This document shows positions 12,221 to 25,249 of a DNA stretch of 64,000 bases, piece after piece. Every line of letters begins with the position of its first letter. The first letter of the stretch is position 1. A program made the translations under genes and the position numbers. The notes below the pieces were generated by a model. It saw nothing but the letters and a program-made list of their open reading frames with translations, did not search any database and had not been told where the DNA came from. Source of the stretch: Cannabis sativa. Taxonomy: Eukaryota > Streptophyta > Magnoliopsida > Rosales > Cannabaceae. The stretch covers positions 15,652,160 to 15,716,159 of the forward strand of contig NC_083601.1 in the NCBI RefSeq assembly GCF_029168945.1, written 5' to 3'.

Positions 12221-12589
12221 TTTTTTTTTTTTTAAAATGAGTTTGGTCTTCTTTATTTTTACCTTTTTATTTCAGTGAGGAGAGTGAAATTGATAAAGTG
12301 AGAAAATAAAGGAAAAAGAGAGAAAATAATTTGTTTTATTTTAGAAATTTTCAAAATGTTGATTTTTATTTAAAAAAAAATACCAAACGTTATAAAAATA
12401 TTCACTTTTCGAATAAAATTGTTTTTTAAATAATTGTTACCAATTACACCGTATAGTAATTTTATTTGACTTAATTTCTATGAGTTCTTGATTCTACAAT
12501 TAAGCAATAAGTGGAGGGGTAGATACTCCAAGAAAATTGAGCAATAAAATTTTAAAAAATGGGTGGTAATTATACAATTTAGTAATTAC
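12221..12589. other. AT-rich spacer
   Basis: No gene or repeat boundary recognised; ATT-rich sequence between two mobile elements. Confidence 0.4.
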
Positions 12590-13341
12590 ACTATATTTTA
12601 AAATGCAAGGTGTGTTTGGATATGAGGTGTTAATTACATGTGAATTCCTAATATTTTGTTTGGCAAAATAGTTAGGGTGCGTTTAGAAAGCTACAATGTA
12701 ATTGGATTTGTGTGTAATTGGAGGTAATTACACAATTTGATATGTTTGTCTTACCATGTAATTACACTGTAACTATGTAATTAGAAGTAATTGAGAGGTT
12801 CCAATTACACTCTCCAATTCTTATGGCCCCCTATGAGAATTGAATGTAATTACACTGTGTAATTACTAAAAACTTTCCATATTAAACATTAGTTATTAAA
12901 AAATATTATTATTTCCCATGTAATTACTAACTATTTTGCCAAACAAGATATTAGGAATTCAAATATAATTACCACCTCATATCCAAACACACCTTGCATT
13001 TTAAAATATAGTGTATTTACTAAACTGTGTAATTACTACCCTAGTAATTACTCTACCTAGTAATTACACAATTACTTCCAAACACACCTTTAGTAATTAC
13101 ACGGGAAAATAATATTTTTTAGTAGCTAATGTTTAATATGAAAAATTTTTAGTAACAGTGTAATTACATTCAATTCTCATGGGGTCATGAGAATTGGAAA
13201 GTGTAATTAGAACCCCTCAATTACTTCTAATTATACAGTTACATTATAATTACATGGTCAGATGAACATGTCAAATTGTATAATTACGTCTAATTACACA
13301 CAAATTCAATGACATTGTGGCTTTCCAAACGCACCGTAACT
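12590..13341. mobile_element. Nest of MITE-like inverted repeats
   Basis: Two arm pairs alternate as A-B-A'-B'. A (about 12590-12670, with GTGTGTTTGGATATGAGG) is reverse-complemented at about 12925-13020. B (about 12673-12920, starting GGGTGCGTTTAGAAAGC) is reverse-complemented at about 13090-13341, ending GCTTTCCAAACGCACC. Arms are rich in GTAATTAC motifs. No coding capacity. The alternation suggests one MITE inserted in or recombined with a related one. Confidence 0.75.
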
Positions 13342-14829
13342 TATGATTTCTCCTCTCACTAATAAAACATCTACAAAATAATAAAAGAAAAAAAAAAGAA
13401 AGTTAATTAATGTTAAATATATGAAGAGTTCAATAAAATCTCATTAGACAATTTAGACTTAATTCTATGATGTAAAAGCTATAATTTGATTTGTGTTGCT
13501 GAAAGTCACAATTATATCTTATATTTTCTTATACTTACAACTAAAATTTTTAGTTATATTATACTTACAACTACAAATAAAAGTTAAAATTTTATCTTAT
13601 TGTTAAGTATTTTCGTTCTCTTTGAAATAAAAATAGAAAATAAAAATTTCACTAAACAAAGCCTTAATTTTCGCAAAAATTAATGTTCTCTTACAAGGTA
13701 TTTTTGTAATTTAAAATAATTTATTTTAATTTTATGGCACATTTATTGAAAAGTACCTAGAATTTTAAAATAAAATAGAAAAATGTAACTAATAAACGAG
13801 GAAGAATCAGAGTCAATATTTATAATATCTTACATATTAAAATTATTTGAAAACATAATCATAATGATCTTTTCTTATTTATTTTATGAAAAAATATAAT
13901 CGAAATGCTTAAATTGATCAAATTATTTTTATTTATTAAAATATAACATATATTTCAAATGACAAAATTCTCCTTAACGACATTCCTTAAGAAATTGTAA
14001 GGAAATCTGATTTAAAATTAAAATTCTTATTCTATTAAAATACATTGGTTAAAAATTGAAAAAATTATTACTAATATATTTTTAAATATATATTGATTGT
14101 TAAATATAAATGTAAAAAAGGAATAAGGATAATTACATAAATTACCATTTTTTGAGAAAAAAAAATTACATTTTTACTTTTAATTTTTTTTTTATACATT
14201 TTTACAGTTTTCAATAAAAACAATAAAAAAAAAACTACATAAAAATAATATAAAAATAACATCCAAACAAAAAAAAGAAAACATACCGATAACAAAAACT
14301 CAACAACAATTAACAAGAATACAACATAAATAGACCATATTTTCTGTGAATAAAATTATAAAAATCGTAAAAATATTTAAAATTCCGTACAACCGTATTT
14401 TTGTAATTTTTTCTTTTTTGTTATTTTTTGTGTATTTGTGAAATAATCCCAAAGAAATATGATGTAAAATATTAAATCTATAATTGAAATATATACCAAT
14501 AATGAAAGTAGATTGAGCTTGTTCAAAAAACAAAAACATGAAAGCAAATTGAGCCATTTGGCCTGTTTGAAGGGTTATTGGCATATGAGTTGAGAGAATT
14601 CCTCGTCAAGTCAACTAGCATCACAATATCACATAGCCAAATAATACAATTCAGCAAATGGCTACAATGTCAAATGTAAAAGTAATACTACTCCAACGAA
14701 AATAATTACTTTCTCTTCTACATTTTTTTCCCTCCTATCCAAACCTTAGTGTAGTAAAATTTGATCCTAATCTGTGCTGTTAATCTTAGTACTTTCATAA
14801 GTAGATGGAACTCGACGAAGAAGCTAAGA
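13342..14829. other. AT-rich intergenic region and protease 3' flank
   Basis: No convincing gene. Hydrophobic open frames at 14071-14584 on the minus strand are low-complexity artefacts. The last ~150 bases before 14830 are probably 3' UTR of the protease gene. Confidence 0.5.
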
Positions 14830-17800
14830 TTATTTCTGTGTTCGTATGCATCTCCACAAGCTAAATGCCAAAAGAGTAAGACCAGCAAGACCCGCTAATA
14901 TCTGCCATAACCAATAAAATTAAACAATTCAATAAATGAACTAAAGACTTAAAGATATACCATTAATTTTCAATTGTATGATTGGCGTGGCTATCACAAG
15001 TGTAACTGACCTTAGCATCTCTTCCACGAGTGATCTGCTGAGATTGGAAAAATGATGTTATTTGTCGGAGACGAGATTTCTGGGGCATTAAAATCACGGC
15101 TGTATACTGCTTCTTGCAAGGAAAAGGAATAATTCTTTGTAATGCTAACTGTGCTGTAGATGGTGTCAGGGCTTTCCTAACTTTGGAGCGGCCTTCATCT
15201 TGAATCTGCACGGTCAAGACAATACTATTGGTAACTCACAGGCAGGCATCTAGAATGAATTTATTCCTCTGTATATTGAACAAGACAGTTCAGTAATGAA
15301 ATTGCTGAAACTATAGCTAAACTCTGAATCAATGAAAGGATATTAACCCAAAACTACACAAAGGAGAGTTGGTAATTCTATAACAAACTAATAATTTTTA
15401 GTAAGAATCTGAGAAGTAGAATTTTTTCTTGACATGCATTATCGATCATGTAGCTGTACGCCTCAATTAGAAATTAACCTTATCAACTCCCCAGTTCATA
15501 TGCAACAATTTACAGGACATATAATAGAAAAAAGGAAAATAGATAAATCAGGCCGGTAAACAATTGCACTGCAGCACCAACCTCAAAAGTAGAGCCAAGA
15601 TCACCAGAATAGACCCTTGACTGGTAGCTGCGTAAAATCCTATCCAGCCAGTAGTAATTTTCCTGAAAGAGAATAAGAAGATTACAGTGAGACTGAGAGT
15701 GAATAACAGTATCAATTCCTAAATTCAAGAAAGTACTATTAATGGTTGTTCCAAAACCCAACACACTAAAAAGAGTTTAACCTGAAGTCCATTTTCATGG
15801 GCTCTTTGCTCAATTTCAAGAACAGTTGAAACATCTTGATCTGAAGGTCCTTCCTCTTGGAGACGTAATATTTCATCCAAAGCAAGATCAACCTGTAAGC
15901 ATCAATGAGGTGATTTAACTAGCAACGTTAGAACTAAATATGGGAAGAAAAAGAAAATTGCAGTACCATTAGCACCTACAAGATTTTGCTCAAAAAATAA
16001 TATAAATAAATAAATAACACCTACCAGATTCGAGGAGATTTCTGGATCACAAGAAAAATTTATGCTTATATCACCGCGAACGTCACCAGTTCTGGAAGGC
16101 TTATTACCACCAAGGAATACAGAAACACCTGCTGCATAGATCTGCAGCACACGAGTGATGAAGAAAGAGTAAATGCATGGATGACAGAAATAATTTACTT
16201 TTATTATTAAGAAAAGAAAAACATAAATGCATAAGAACCTGTCCGTGCTTGAAACGTAGAACTTGTGTTATTTTTGTTTCAAGAAGTCTGCTTAGGAACC
16301 CAACAAAATGAATTTCTTCTACCTGCCATATAATTTTCCACCATCAAAAAAACAACTATTAATCAAAACAAAGCATCTTGGATCATTTATAAAAGCTTTA
16401 AGTTGACATTTGATAAGAGCATACCATAGTTCCATTCTTTAGTTCAACAGGGAAGCATATCTGAACCAAGCATTGTGCTTCTACCATAGGGCTGTAGACC
16501 GCCTCCCTGAAAGTACAATCGATGTGTCAAGGAAACCCTAAAAGAAGTCTGTGTCAACACTAAGGTATACGCGCATTTGAGAGATTTTATCAAGGTTTCA
16601 AGTCAAATGGTATGGAGCTGCAGCTTATATAAGTGGTCTGGGAAAATGGATGGTCGAATGGGAGACAATATGAATGTTTCCTTCTCATACCAATACATGA
16701 CAATTCTCTAAGTAAAGAGAAAATGAGAACAAACTAAGCAAAGTGAAGTTTAATCTTATCGAGTCAATACAACCATTTGAAAAATAATAATTGTACTGTA
16801 TGGTTGCATTCTTAAAAATCCTTTATTAATGATGTAAATAAAGCATACAAATATTTCTCATTGTTTTGGAGCAATAGCCTACCTAATTATGGTTCTAGGA
16901 AAAGTGAATGGCAAGCCTCTGAGATCATCACGATTAAAATGGAGAACAGGTTCAGGAGGCTTAGGTATTCCACCCTGCATGACATACAACGAACCCAATC
17001 AACAAAATTTTAAAATTAATCACATTTAAATGAAATCCTAGTGAAATTTCTACGTACCAAATACTGCAAAATCAGAGGAAGAGCTGTAGAAGGATCAATA
17101 TTCCCAACAATTACAACAGTAAAAGTAGAGGGATCTTTGAAACAGTTGTTGAAATATTCACAAGCTTTCAAGGGATCAACTTTTCGAAGATCTTTTATTT
17201 TTACAGGCTGCAGAATTTCAAGTATAACAAAGTTACAAACAGACCGCAGCCCATAAGAAAAGTTTAAGTCTTTTAAAGTATCATGCAATACCCTAAAGAA
17301 GTAGGAGTTTCCATAGTTGAGCTCCTTCACACGATTTGCAAATGCCGTGTAGGGATCCCTCTCTTGAGCATGGACTGCTTCTTCTGCCATCTGCATCACT
17401 ATTTTCACATCTTCGTCTCCCGGTGTTACATTTGTTGTAAAAAGCTGGTAGACAAGCTGCCAGAGAAAACATAAAAATAAGAATAAGTGTGTAGCTAGTA
17501 AGCACTTTAGAGCAATATAACATGACAAAGACAAAAAGATTAGTGGTGAAAAAAGAAAAAGAAGAACATTTACAAGCCCAAATGCAACTTGCAATATAAT
17601 TACCAACCACGTTGAACGAAATTTGCATGCCACTCATGTCCACATATAAACTTTTGAATTATTTACCATAATACAGTTTTGAACTATTTAAAGGAATTGT
17701 GCTGCTGCAAACCTGCAATGCAGTTTCCATATCTGAGGGAGAACAGTCACCAGAAAATGTTCTCATATATGCTCCAATCTTGTTTCCAACTTCAGCTCTC

Positions 17801-20800
17801 TTTCCAGCAAGCATATCCATAAGCATTGATGGTCTATAACCATATACACCAATTTCTCCAGCAATGGTCGGCCCCATTGAGCAAGAAAAGTAATTGGTTT
17901 CAGGGAGTTCAGACAGACCTCCGTATGAGAACCCTGTAAACATAACCTGTCGAATCAAAATATGGATAAGAAATCTAGACTGCACATCAAATCATGTTTA
18001 AATCATTCAAACAATCCGAGAAAATATATATAAATGTAAAGAAATATTATTGCTTAAAAGGGAGTTGACCTTAGATTACAATAATGAGTATTATGCATTG
18101 TCAAATGGAAATTGAGTAAAGGGAAAGTACCATTAAGGATAATATGACAGAGCGATAATTATAGTTAGACTTCCTTCTAGCACCATGTAATAAATTGCAA
18201 TAAGGCAAAGGGAAAATTTAAATGGAGTTTTAAGATAAAAGGGAAGAAAATTTTGAGCATGGATGTCACTGCATCAGTCTAGCACCTAACGCTCGTCAAG
18301 GGTATCTATCCCAATCCAGCAAGAATGAACCAAATGGAAAGAAATGAACAAAACCAAGAAATACTTAGGAAATCATACAAGACAAGGAAGTACACAAGTA
18401 CCTGGTCATCAAGAAAATCTGTACACTTGTAGCAAACACGCATGCCATTTGATAAAATTAATTCTGTGGCTCCAATGTTTGGATATTCACACTGCTGCAC
18501 TATCTCTCTGAAAAATAAAAGTATATGAACAGGCGAAGAATTAAATTATGTATGGCATACTGTAGCCTGAATTCTCATAATTAATACAAACACATTGGTT
18601 GACAATGACTTTCACACTACAACATTACAACAAATTACTCAATACTGAGAAAAGTAATACTAGTCGAACAAAGGGAAGAGCGAAATGAAGAGTTTTCTAG
18701 ATAGAGTGAAATGAGAGTAGGATGTGACCAACTATGGCTATAATAATTCATTTTGTTTATCAAAGATGCAAAAGCAAAAATCAATTTAGCTCACACCATA
18801 AAAGTTGCCATAGATCTAATGATATGAGACACTATGCGGTTAGTGAGGGCTCATTAGTACACAGGATCGGACTGGATAGTTAGTTATGATTGGATTGAAA
18901 TCGAACTGGATTATCTTAGTACTATAAAGAATAAATGTAATTTATGTAGCTTCTTTTATTCGTTCTGTATTCCTTGTTCTCAGCCCATACAGAGGCTATT
19001 TTTCTTTATTAATAACATATTAGAAATTAAATTCCACAGTATCAGAACTTTGTAACTAAATATAAAAATATTCAAAATCAAATCCTAGTAGTCACATTGC
19101 AGAAGCAAACATCTAATCTTGTAAAAAAAGAATAGAGGTGGCTCACTCGAGTGAGGAGAACACAGAAAATGCAGCCAATAGTAAAAATTGAAAAAAAAAA
19201 ATAAAGAGAATAGAAAAATAACAAGTGAGTTTACCCTGGATTTGGTTTTGTACAAACAATTTCTTCAGGAATTTGTTCTTCATCCCATGGTGCAATTTTT
19301 CCTTCTTTTTCCGCAGCATTAATCTTCGATACAACATCTTTAAGATCATCTACTACTGCAGAAGCTCGTGGCTCAATTGTCTTAATTACACAGCTACATG
19401 ATGTTTGAAGCTTCTCTGCGTACTTGGATAGATCTGATGCCAAAATATCTACAGGTGGAGAAAGCATAAGTATGTGTTTATACCCAAGAACAAGCATTTG
19501 CTACAAGATTTTATTTAGAAATGCAGCAAACTCACGTGGCAAAATAGTCTTCTGAAGTTGAGCTTCATACTCAATCCCGATTACAGGTTCATTTCGGAGA
19601 AAATGCTGCCAAAAGAAATATTAATGCTTCTTGTAAATGATATGCATTTGGAAACTGTTCATGTACTTTGAAATTAATCGGATATACCTGTAAATATTCA
19701 TCCCGCAAGCTTGATGATTGCATTTGATCACGTTCCAAATACGCAGATTCAATCTCTGACATAAGCTGAGATCGAACTATAGACACTTCTCGTTCTGAAA
19801 ATCCGTGTATCCGTACCCTGGCGACCTGATACACCGATGTCATTAACAATAAAAGAGCACACATTATATATATAATATATTTGTTTTGAAAGGACGAAAT
19901 CTTGAAGTAAATCAAGAATACCTCAATCAGCATTGATTTCAGGGCTTCAATGGTCCCTCCTTTTTTGCAAGATGATGTCATTATATAAGCCTTTAATGGA
20001 TCAACCAGAATTTCTGCAGCAGCTGAGCATGAGAAATGAGGTGGATCCTTTCTTCGAGAGATTTTAAAAAATCTCTGGTTCAGAGCATGGAGAAACATGG
20101 ATTCTGCAAGTAAATCTTTATAGTCCCTCACTGTCTTCAGTTCACCCACTTGCAACTTATAGCTAATCATTACTGCAGACTGCAATATGCATAACAATTA
20201 AAACACACAAGATCCAAATGGCATAGTTCGAGATATAACAAGAATGCTTCTATACAAAAGTAATAAAGCAAGCAAATAAATATAGATATTCATGTTGTAC
20301 TAAGTTACTAACCCCAGCAGCTTCAGATTCAACAAAGCATGAAAAGCGCGGTTCATTATGAGATGGAACAGAAAATGTAGGTATTACTGGAGGTTCAGGT
20401 GCTGAAACTTTATGTCCAAAATGAGTCTTTATCAGCTCAACTACACTCTTGAGAAAGAGAAAGAAAGGGAAAGAGACATAAATCATTAAATTATTTCAAA
20501 TCTAAACGAATTCTTAAAACATCATTTCCATGTGTCAAAACATCAAACCTCTGTATCAGAAAAATCTCCAACTGCTATCACTGCCATATTGCTCAAATGG
20601 TACCACTTCTTATAAAACTGTTTCACAGTCTCAGCTGACACATTCCGAATCACCTTCTCTAATCCAATTGGTAACCGTTCGGCGTACTGCATTAAACCAA
20701 GGATTTTAAGGAATGATGAAATTTAATAGAAGTCTTAAACTTTCAAGTTAGGAATTCCTGTCAAAAATCATAAAAATACAGGTCTGAGGCTCAAATGATT

Positions 20801-22724
20801 GAGAAATATGCATTTATATATATGTTAATTGCAGATGACATGACACAACCAGAATGAGGAACATCCTTTCCAACGAATTGTAGTCATACATTGACATTAC
20901 AAGTTACAAATAAGATATATATGTTGCTAGTTTATAATATAAACATTTGGGCACCCTCCTTTCATAGGCTAGGCTTATGGGAATGAGCTCTCCCCAATTG
21001 GTTGTAACAAATGATATCCGAACCAGCACTTTCTAGTGGGGGGCCTCATTGCATAAGAGGCAACTTGAAAGACCGTGGATGTTGGCTTGAAAAAGAATGT
21101 ATTGCAGGACCCCACATTGACTAAATATGAAATTGGTCGGTAATAAACCACATGGGCAACCTCCACTCATAGACTAGTTTCATGAGGATGAGTTGCACCC
21201 AAGTGGTTGTACAAAGCAAGAGTAAACATAATTTGAAACATCTCCTTTAGTTAGCCGGGAAAGTATAGTAGCAATACCTTTGAACCTTCCATCATCAAAA
21301 TCCAATTTGCATCCTGCATCCTTCCAGTGGCATTTCTGCTCCCTCTGTATTCTTCCATTACAGCACCCCTTTCTTTTTGCAAATCATCTTTTGAGACACG
21401 AACCTACAAACAAATAATTAGCAACTTGAATAAAAAATACAAACAGAAGGACAATGACAATAAATTAATGTACCTCTGTGCTGAATTCTGCCAAAATTGA
21501 AATGGCCTGTGATAATAGTTCAGGCTTGTCAACAGGAACAAACAGCTCATAAACAGTGTCATCAGCAGATGTTACTGCATTCTGACAGGCACCAAATTCT
21601 GCACCAATACTTTCAAGAAACTTCACAATATCATGATTTGTGTATTTCTCAGTGGCGCTAAAAGCAAGGTGCTCAACTATGTGCGCAACTCCACGCTCAT
21701 CGTCCTCTTCCAAAACTGATCTGCCATTAACTCAACAAATTAGCTTGACTATCATAAGTGTGTGCATGTGTGTGCGTGGCGTGTGTGTGTGTGTGTTTAT
21801 TATCATTTAAGCTTGTTCAATAATGCACATAAAAATCACGAGGGGAAGTGTGACATGTTTATGGTATATACCCTAGTTTACATAACATTTTTTTTCTTAT
21901 TTGCTCTCCTCTCTTTTTTCATATCACTAATTAGCACAACAACATTACGAGTGATTGTTAGCTATTATATTGTATTGTTCTTATCCACAGAAAGGCTCGA
22001 GTCAATTCAAGTATGGATTTTTATATTCCGTAGTAAATTACCAATGGGAATTTTCTGAAATCAAAAACAATAATTGAAGCAATAAATAAAATTACTCAAT
22101 AGCGTCTATCCTATGCCTGGCTTACCTTCATAAACATTAATAACTACATTTCTTGAGAGTTCTGAATGACCTAAATAAATAATAATGTTGTTTGAATATG
22201 AAAATGAAAATGAAGGCTCCCTCACACCACGCCAATTGTTAACCGTGTAATCTTGAGATTCTCATAGTGATAGCGAATTCTAGTGAATCAAATCCTACCG
22301 CAATTCTAACACCAAAGATTAACCGAAAGCAAATTTCATTTCATTTCAAATTCATCATAATCCAACCTAAACAGCAAATAGACTAAGATTAAGGAAAGAG
22401 CTCAACGAAAATGAATCAAAGACAAAAAAAAATTGAAGCTGACTTATGTATAATATACAGCACTACGATATGAAAAAAGAAAAGTAAGAGAGTAGAAGAG
22501 AGAGAGCTGATATACCCGACTTTGACAGCGAGAGCGAGAGCAGCTCTCATTCTGGGCTTAGAATTAGAACGAACATAATAGGAGAGGCCATTATCAAGTT
22601 TGCCATAGTGAACTCCATAAGGTTGCTCTCCAAGAATTTGGTCCATATCAAGGCTGACAAGCTTCAAGGACCTGAAGCCATGTTTCTTCAGCAATTGGGA
22701 GCTCTCCGGGGGAAGGAAATCCAT
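14830..22724 (-). CDS. M16 (insulinase-type) zinc metalloprotease, PQQL-like
   Basis: 21 exons (start to end, minus strand): 22724-22516, 21720-21474, 21403-21278, 20686-20549, 20447-20313, 20179-19922, 19825-19688, 19605-19536, 19448-19235, 18507-18402, 17946-17713, 17456-17292, 17207-17058, 16974-16883, 16506-16425, 16322-16239, 16141-16025, 15892-15782, 15662-15582, 15205-15011, 14901-14830. All borders are GT-AG and all phases agree, giving 1007 residues. The inverted zinc motif HIVEH is at residues 83-87; E163 in KERGAVMEE is the expected third ligand. Two M16 halves follow, with a second inactive-type half after about residue 600. The C-terminus (about 985-1001) is a hydrophobic helix followed by a basic tail, suggesting membrane anchoring. 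It resembles the plant protease annotated PQQL-like. The ATG at 22724 fits the first exon; no frame lesion was seen. Substrate unknown. Confidence 0.93.
18850..19045 (+). mobile_element. Possible solo LTR/TRIM remnant in a protease intron
   Basis: An LTR-like stretch ends just before AGTATCAGAACTTTG (about 19040-19054), which is close to the methionine-tRNA primer site TGGTATCAGAGC. Only one terminal copy is visible, so this is weak. Confidence 0.3.
20937..21211 (-). mobile_element. Degenerate TRIM-like element in a protease intron
   Basis: Two direct repeats of about 70 bp (20937-21005 and 21141-21211) share a block that on the minus strand reads ACAACCA...CTCAT...CCTATGA-type sequence and ...GGAGG.TGCCCA. 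They flank about 135 bp that contains a TATCATTTG segment near the expected primer-site position. Non-coding. It lies in the intron between exons 3 and 4. Confidence 0.5.
21772..21799. repeat. (GT)n tract
   Basis: Imperfect GT dinucleotides in intron 1 of the protease gene. Confidence 0.8.
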
Positions 22725-22925
22725 GTTTGTCAAAAATTTGATTCAGGATCGAAGGAAAGCATAGAAATAGAAGGTAGAGGATCTGATCCTGTATTGTGTT
22801 GTGTTGTGTTGTGTCACTTCTTCGAAACAACTCTCCACTCAACGCCAATGGCCTGGGCCCTGGCCCGCTTCTGCATTATCGGTCCGACTCCGAACCTAAA
22901 CAAATACTTCCTCTTTTCGCAATAA
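22725..22925 (-). promoter_or_regulatory. Protease 5' leader and promoter-proximal region
   Basis: Upstream of the ATG there is a short (GTGTT)n tract at about 22795-22815. The stretch 22835-22915 is conserved at 30248-30330 beside the broken gene copy, which marks the original upstream border of the duplication. No clear TATA box was identified. Confidence 0.45.
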
Positions 22926-23330
22926 AATTACTAGGGGTGTTAATTTATTTATTTATTTATTTATTTTTCATTTTTAGACTTTAAAATAGTTTTTTTTAAT
23001 GTATTTTTATAGAATTTTACAAAGAAACTCTTATAGCAACTAACGGAGCAATCTAAATTGTAACTAAAATCGGTATAGCAACTCACATAGAAATCACCGG
23101 AGCAACCCAAATCGCAAATTAAAAAAAAAAAATTTAAAAAATAGTATATGGGATAATTCCTCTTAAAAAAATTTACAAATCGCTCTCTCCAAATAAACCG
23201 CTCAAACTAAATTGAATAAACCGACAAAAAAATACAATTCGAAATAATTTAACAAAAATCTAAACTGCTTAATTAATATATTTGGTGGATTAAAAATTAT
23301 TTTAAACTGTTCAATTAACCTGAATAAATC
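22926..23330. other. AT-rich spacer
   Basis: (TTTA)n tract at about 22940-22968, then AT-rich sequence with nothing recognisable. Confidence 0.4.
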
Positions 23331-23339
23331 GAATTAAAT

Positions 23340-24600
23340 AAAGTCTTATCCCTCGAGCATAAGGAGAAGAATTCAAGAAAAAATCCAAAAAATTCGGTGT
23401 GATTGAAGCTTCTAATGTTAAAGAATTGAAAAGTGTGGAGTAGCGCATCAACATAGAAATTCAATGTCAAGGTGCTAAAAGACAAAAGTTTGGTAGCAAG
23501 GTCGTATTTAGCAAGTCTATGGCGGGCCTCAACAATGGAATTCAATATTGAGGCATGAAAACCTTAAATCGCTCACTGCCCAAAATTTAGCTTCAAGTGT
23601 CGTGACATGCCCTCCAGTGTTGCAGTGCGCCTCAAATTTCTAGAAAATTTTTAGGAGCTTCTAAAAGACACAGGTAGCGACATGCTTTTGCAGTGTCGTG
23701 GCCCGCCTGCTTAAAGTGACAAATTTTAGGATTTTAACTCTATTGAAAAGCTATATGAAAGACCCTTTTGACACTTTCAAAGCACCAATGATAGTAATAA
23801 GGGACGAAAATTAAAAGCGATAAGCGACTCTAAAGACTTTCATCAATTATTTTTCGAAGAGTTTTTTTTTCTTTTGTTTTCTCATGTTCTTAATTAATTG
23901 TTGTGAGTTATTTACAATGAATATGAGTAGCTATAATTTCAATTAGGGTATTAATAAAGATTGTTTGACACTTTATTTTAGTTTAATGTGGTTCAATTCT
24001 TCCTCAATTTTCTTGTGTATCTATTTTATTCCTACTTAATTTCTTTTAATTGTCTGACCTTCAATTAAATATTTTATGATTTTAATACAAAATCTGAGAA
24101 GTGAGTATTGATTATTCTATAGTGGAATAGACACAGATTTCAATATAAGACAAGAGTACATATATGGTTTGTGTAGCATTTAAGATTTTTATGCTTAATG
24201 CCTCCTATATGTTTAAATTTATCACGAGAATAGAAAATTCACATATAGGTTGAGATTTAAATATCTTAACCCGAATATAAAGTTCTTTAGTAAATTCGCT
24301 ATCACATGAAAATTAGAATTTGGAAATTGAATTGTACTAAATCATATAAAGTAGATTCAATTGAAATTAATCACCCTAAGTTTTAATCATTATTGAATCA
24401 CACTTTAATTTATTTGTTATCTTTGTCAATAGATTTTAAACATCTTTTCTTATATTTATCACCAAACAAAATTAGAAATTAAATTGTTTGGTAATTAACT
24501 ACAATCTTTGTGGGATCGACCTCACTCTAGTGAGTCTATTACTTGTAAACAATACGTATACTTGTGTACTAAAAAAATTCATAACAATAACTTTTCTATT
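23340..24600 (-). other. Remnant of an LTR-retroelement non-coding region
   Basis: Contains GTGTCGTGACATGCCC and similar GTCGTGGCCCGCC repeats (23590-23715) and the block GTGGGATCGACCTCACTC (24511-24528). Both resemble leader/spacer sequence of Ty3-type plant elements. It appears related, in opposite orientation, to 3931-5330. No coding remains. Confidence 0.4.
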
Positions 24601-25249
24601 ATTGTGGTCCTTCCATCACAATCTATTCAAATTTTTTCGTGAAATGGGTGACGTGATAAATAGTAGTTAATAAATAAATACAAATTATATATTTTTCACT
24701 CTTTTTATGTTAATGGATAATAGAGTAAAAGACTTTTTTTTATATATAATAATTCATATTTTTATTTATAGTTTTTAATAGTTAAGGTAAAAAAGGTAAA
24801 AATGTATATAATTTGCATTTATTTGTCAACTGTCATTTATTATGTTACTTATTTCACGAAAAAATCAAATTGAGTGTAATAAAAGGACCACATTAAAGTA
24901 AAAGTAATATTTTGAGGATTATTATTTACAAGTCGAATGTCTTAAGAGCACAATTTAGTGATGTAAAAAAATTAGAGTGTAAAAATACTAATTTTTCTTA
25001 AAAAAAAAAAAAGTTTTTAAAATAGTGGTTAGTCCATATATATAAATAAATAAACAAATATCATTTAAGGTTATGTAAAAATATCTGAATTAAATGAGAT
25101 TAAATTTATCATTATGTATGATTTCAATTTTCAAATAAAATTTATGTTTTAATTTAAATGTAGTTCGATTGACTAGGATTGTTTTTGATCAATAGAGGAC
25201 TGCTCAACAACAAAAGGGTGAAGCGTTGTTGTTGGTGAATAACAACAAT
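24601..25249. other. AT-rich spacer
   Basis: Nothing recognised beyond simple A/T tracts. Confidence 0.4.

Noticed and set aside
14071..14584. Two hydrophobic minus-strand frames
   Set aside because: Composition follows the A/T runs; no introns, homologous motif or promoter context support them.
22416..22733. Longer protease N-terminus beginning at 22733
   Set aside because: The codon there is TTG; the first ATG is at 22724 and fits the duplicated copy.
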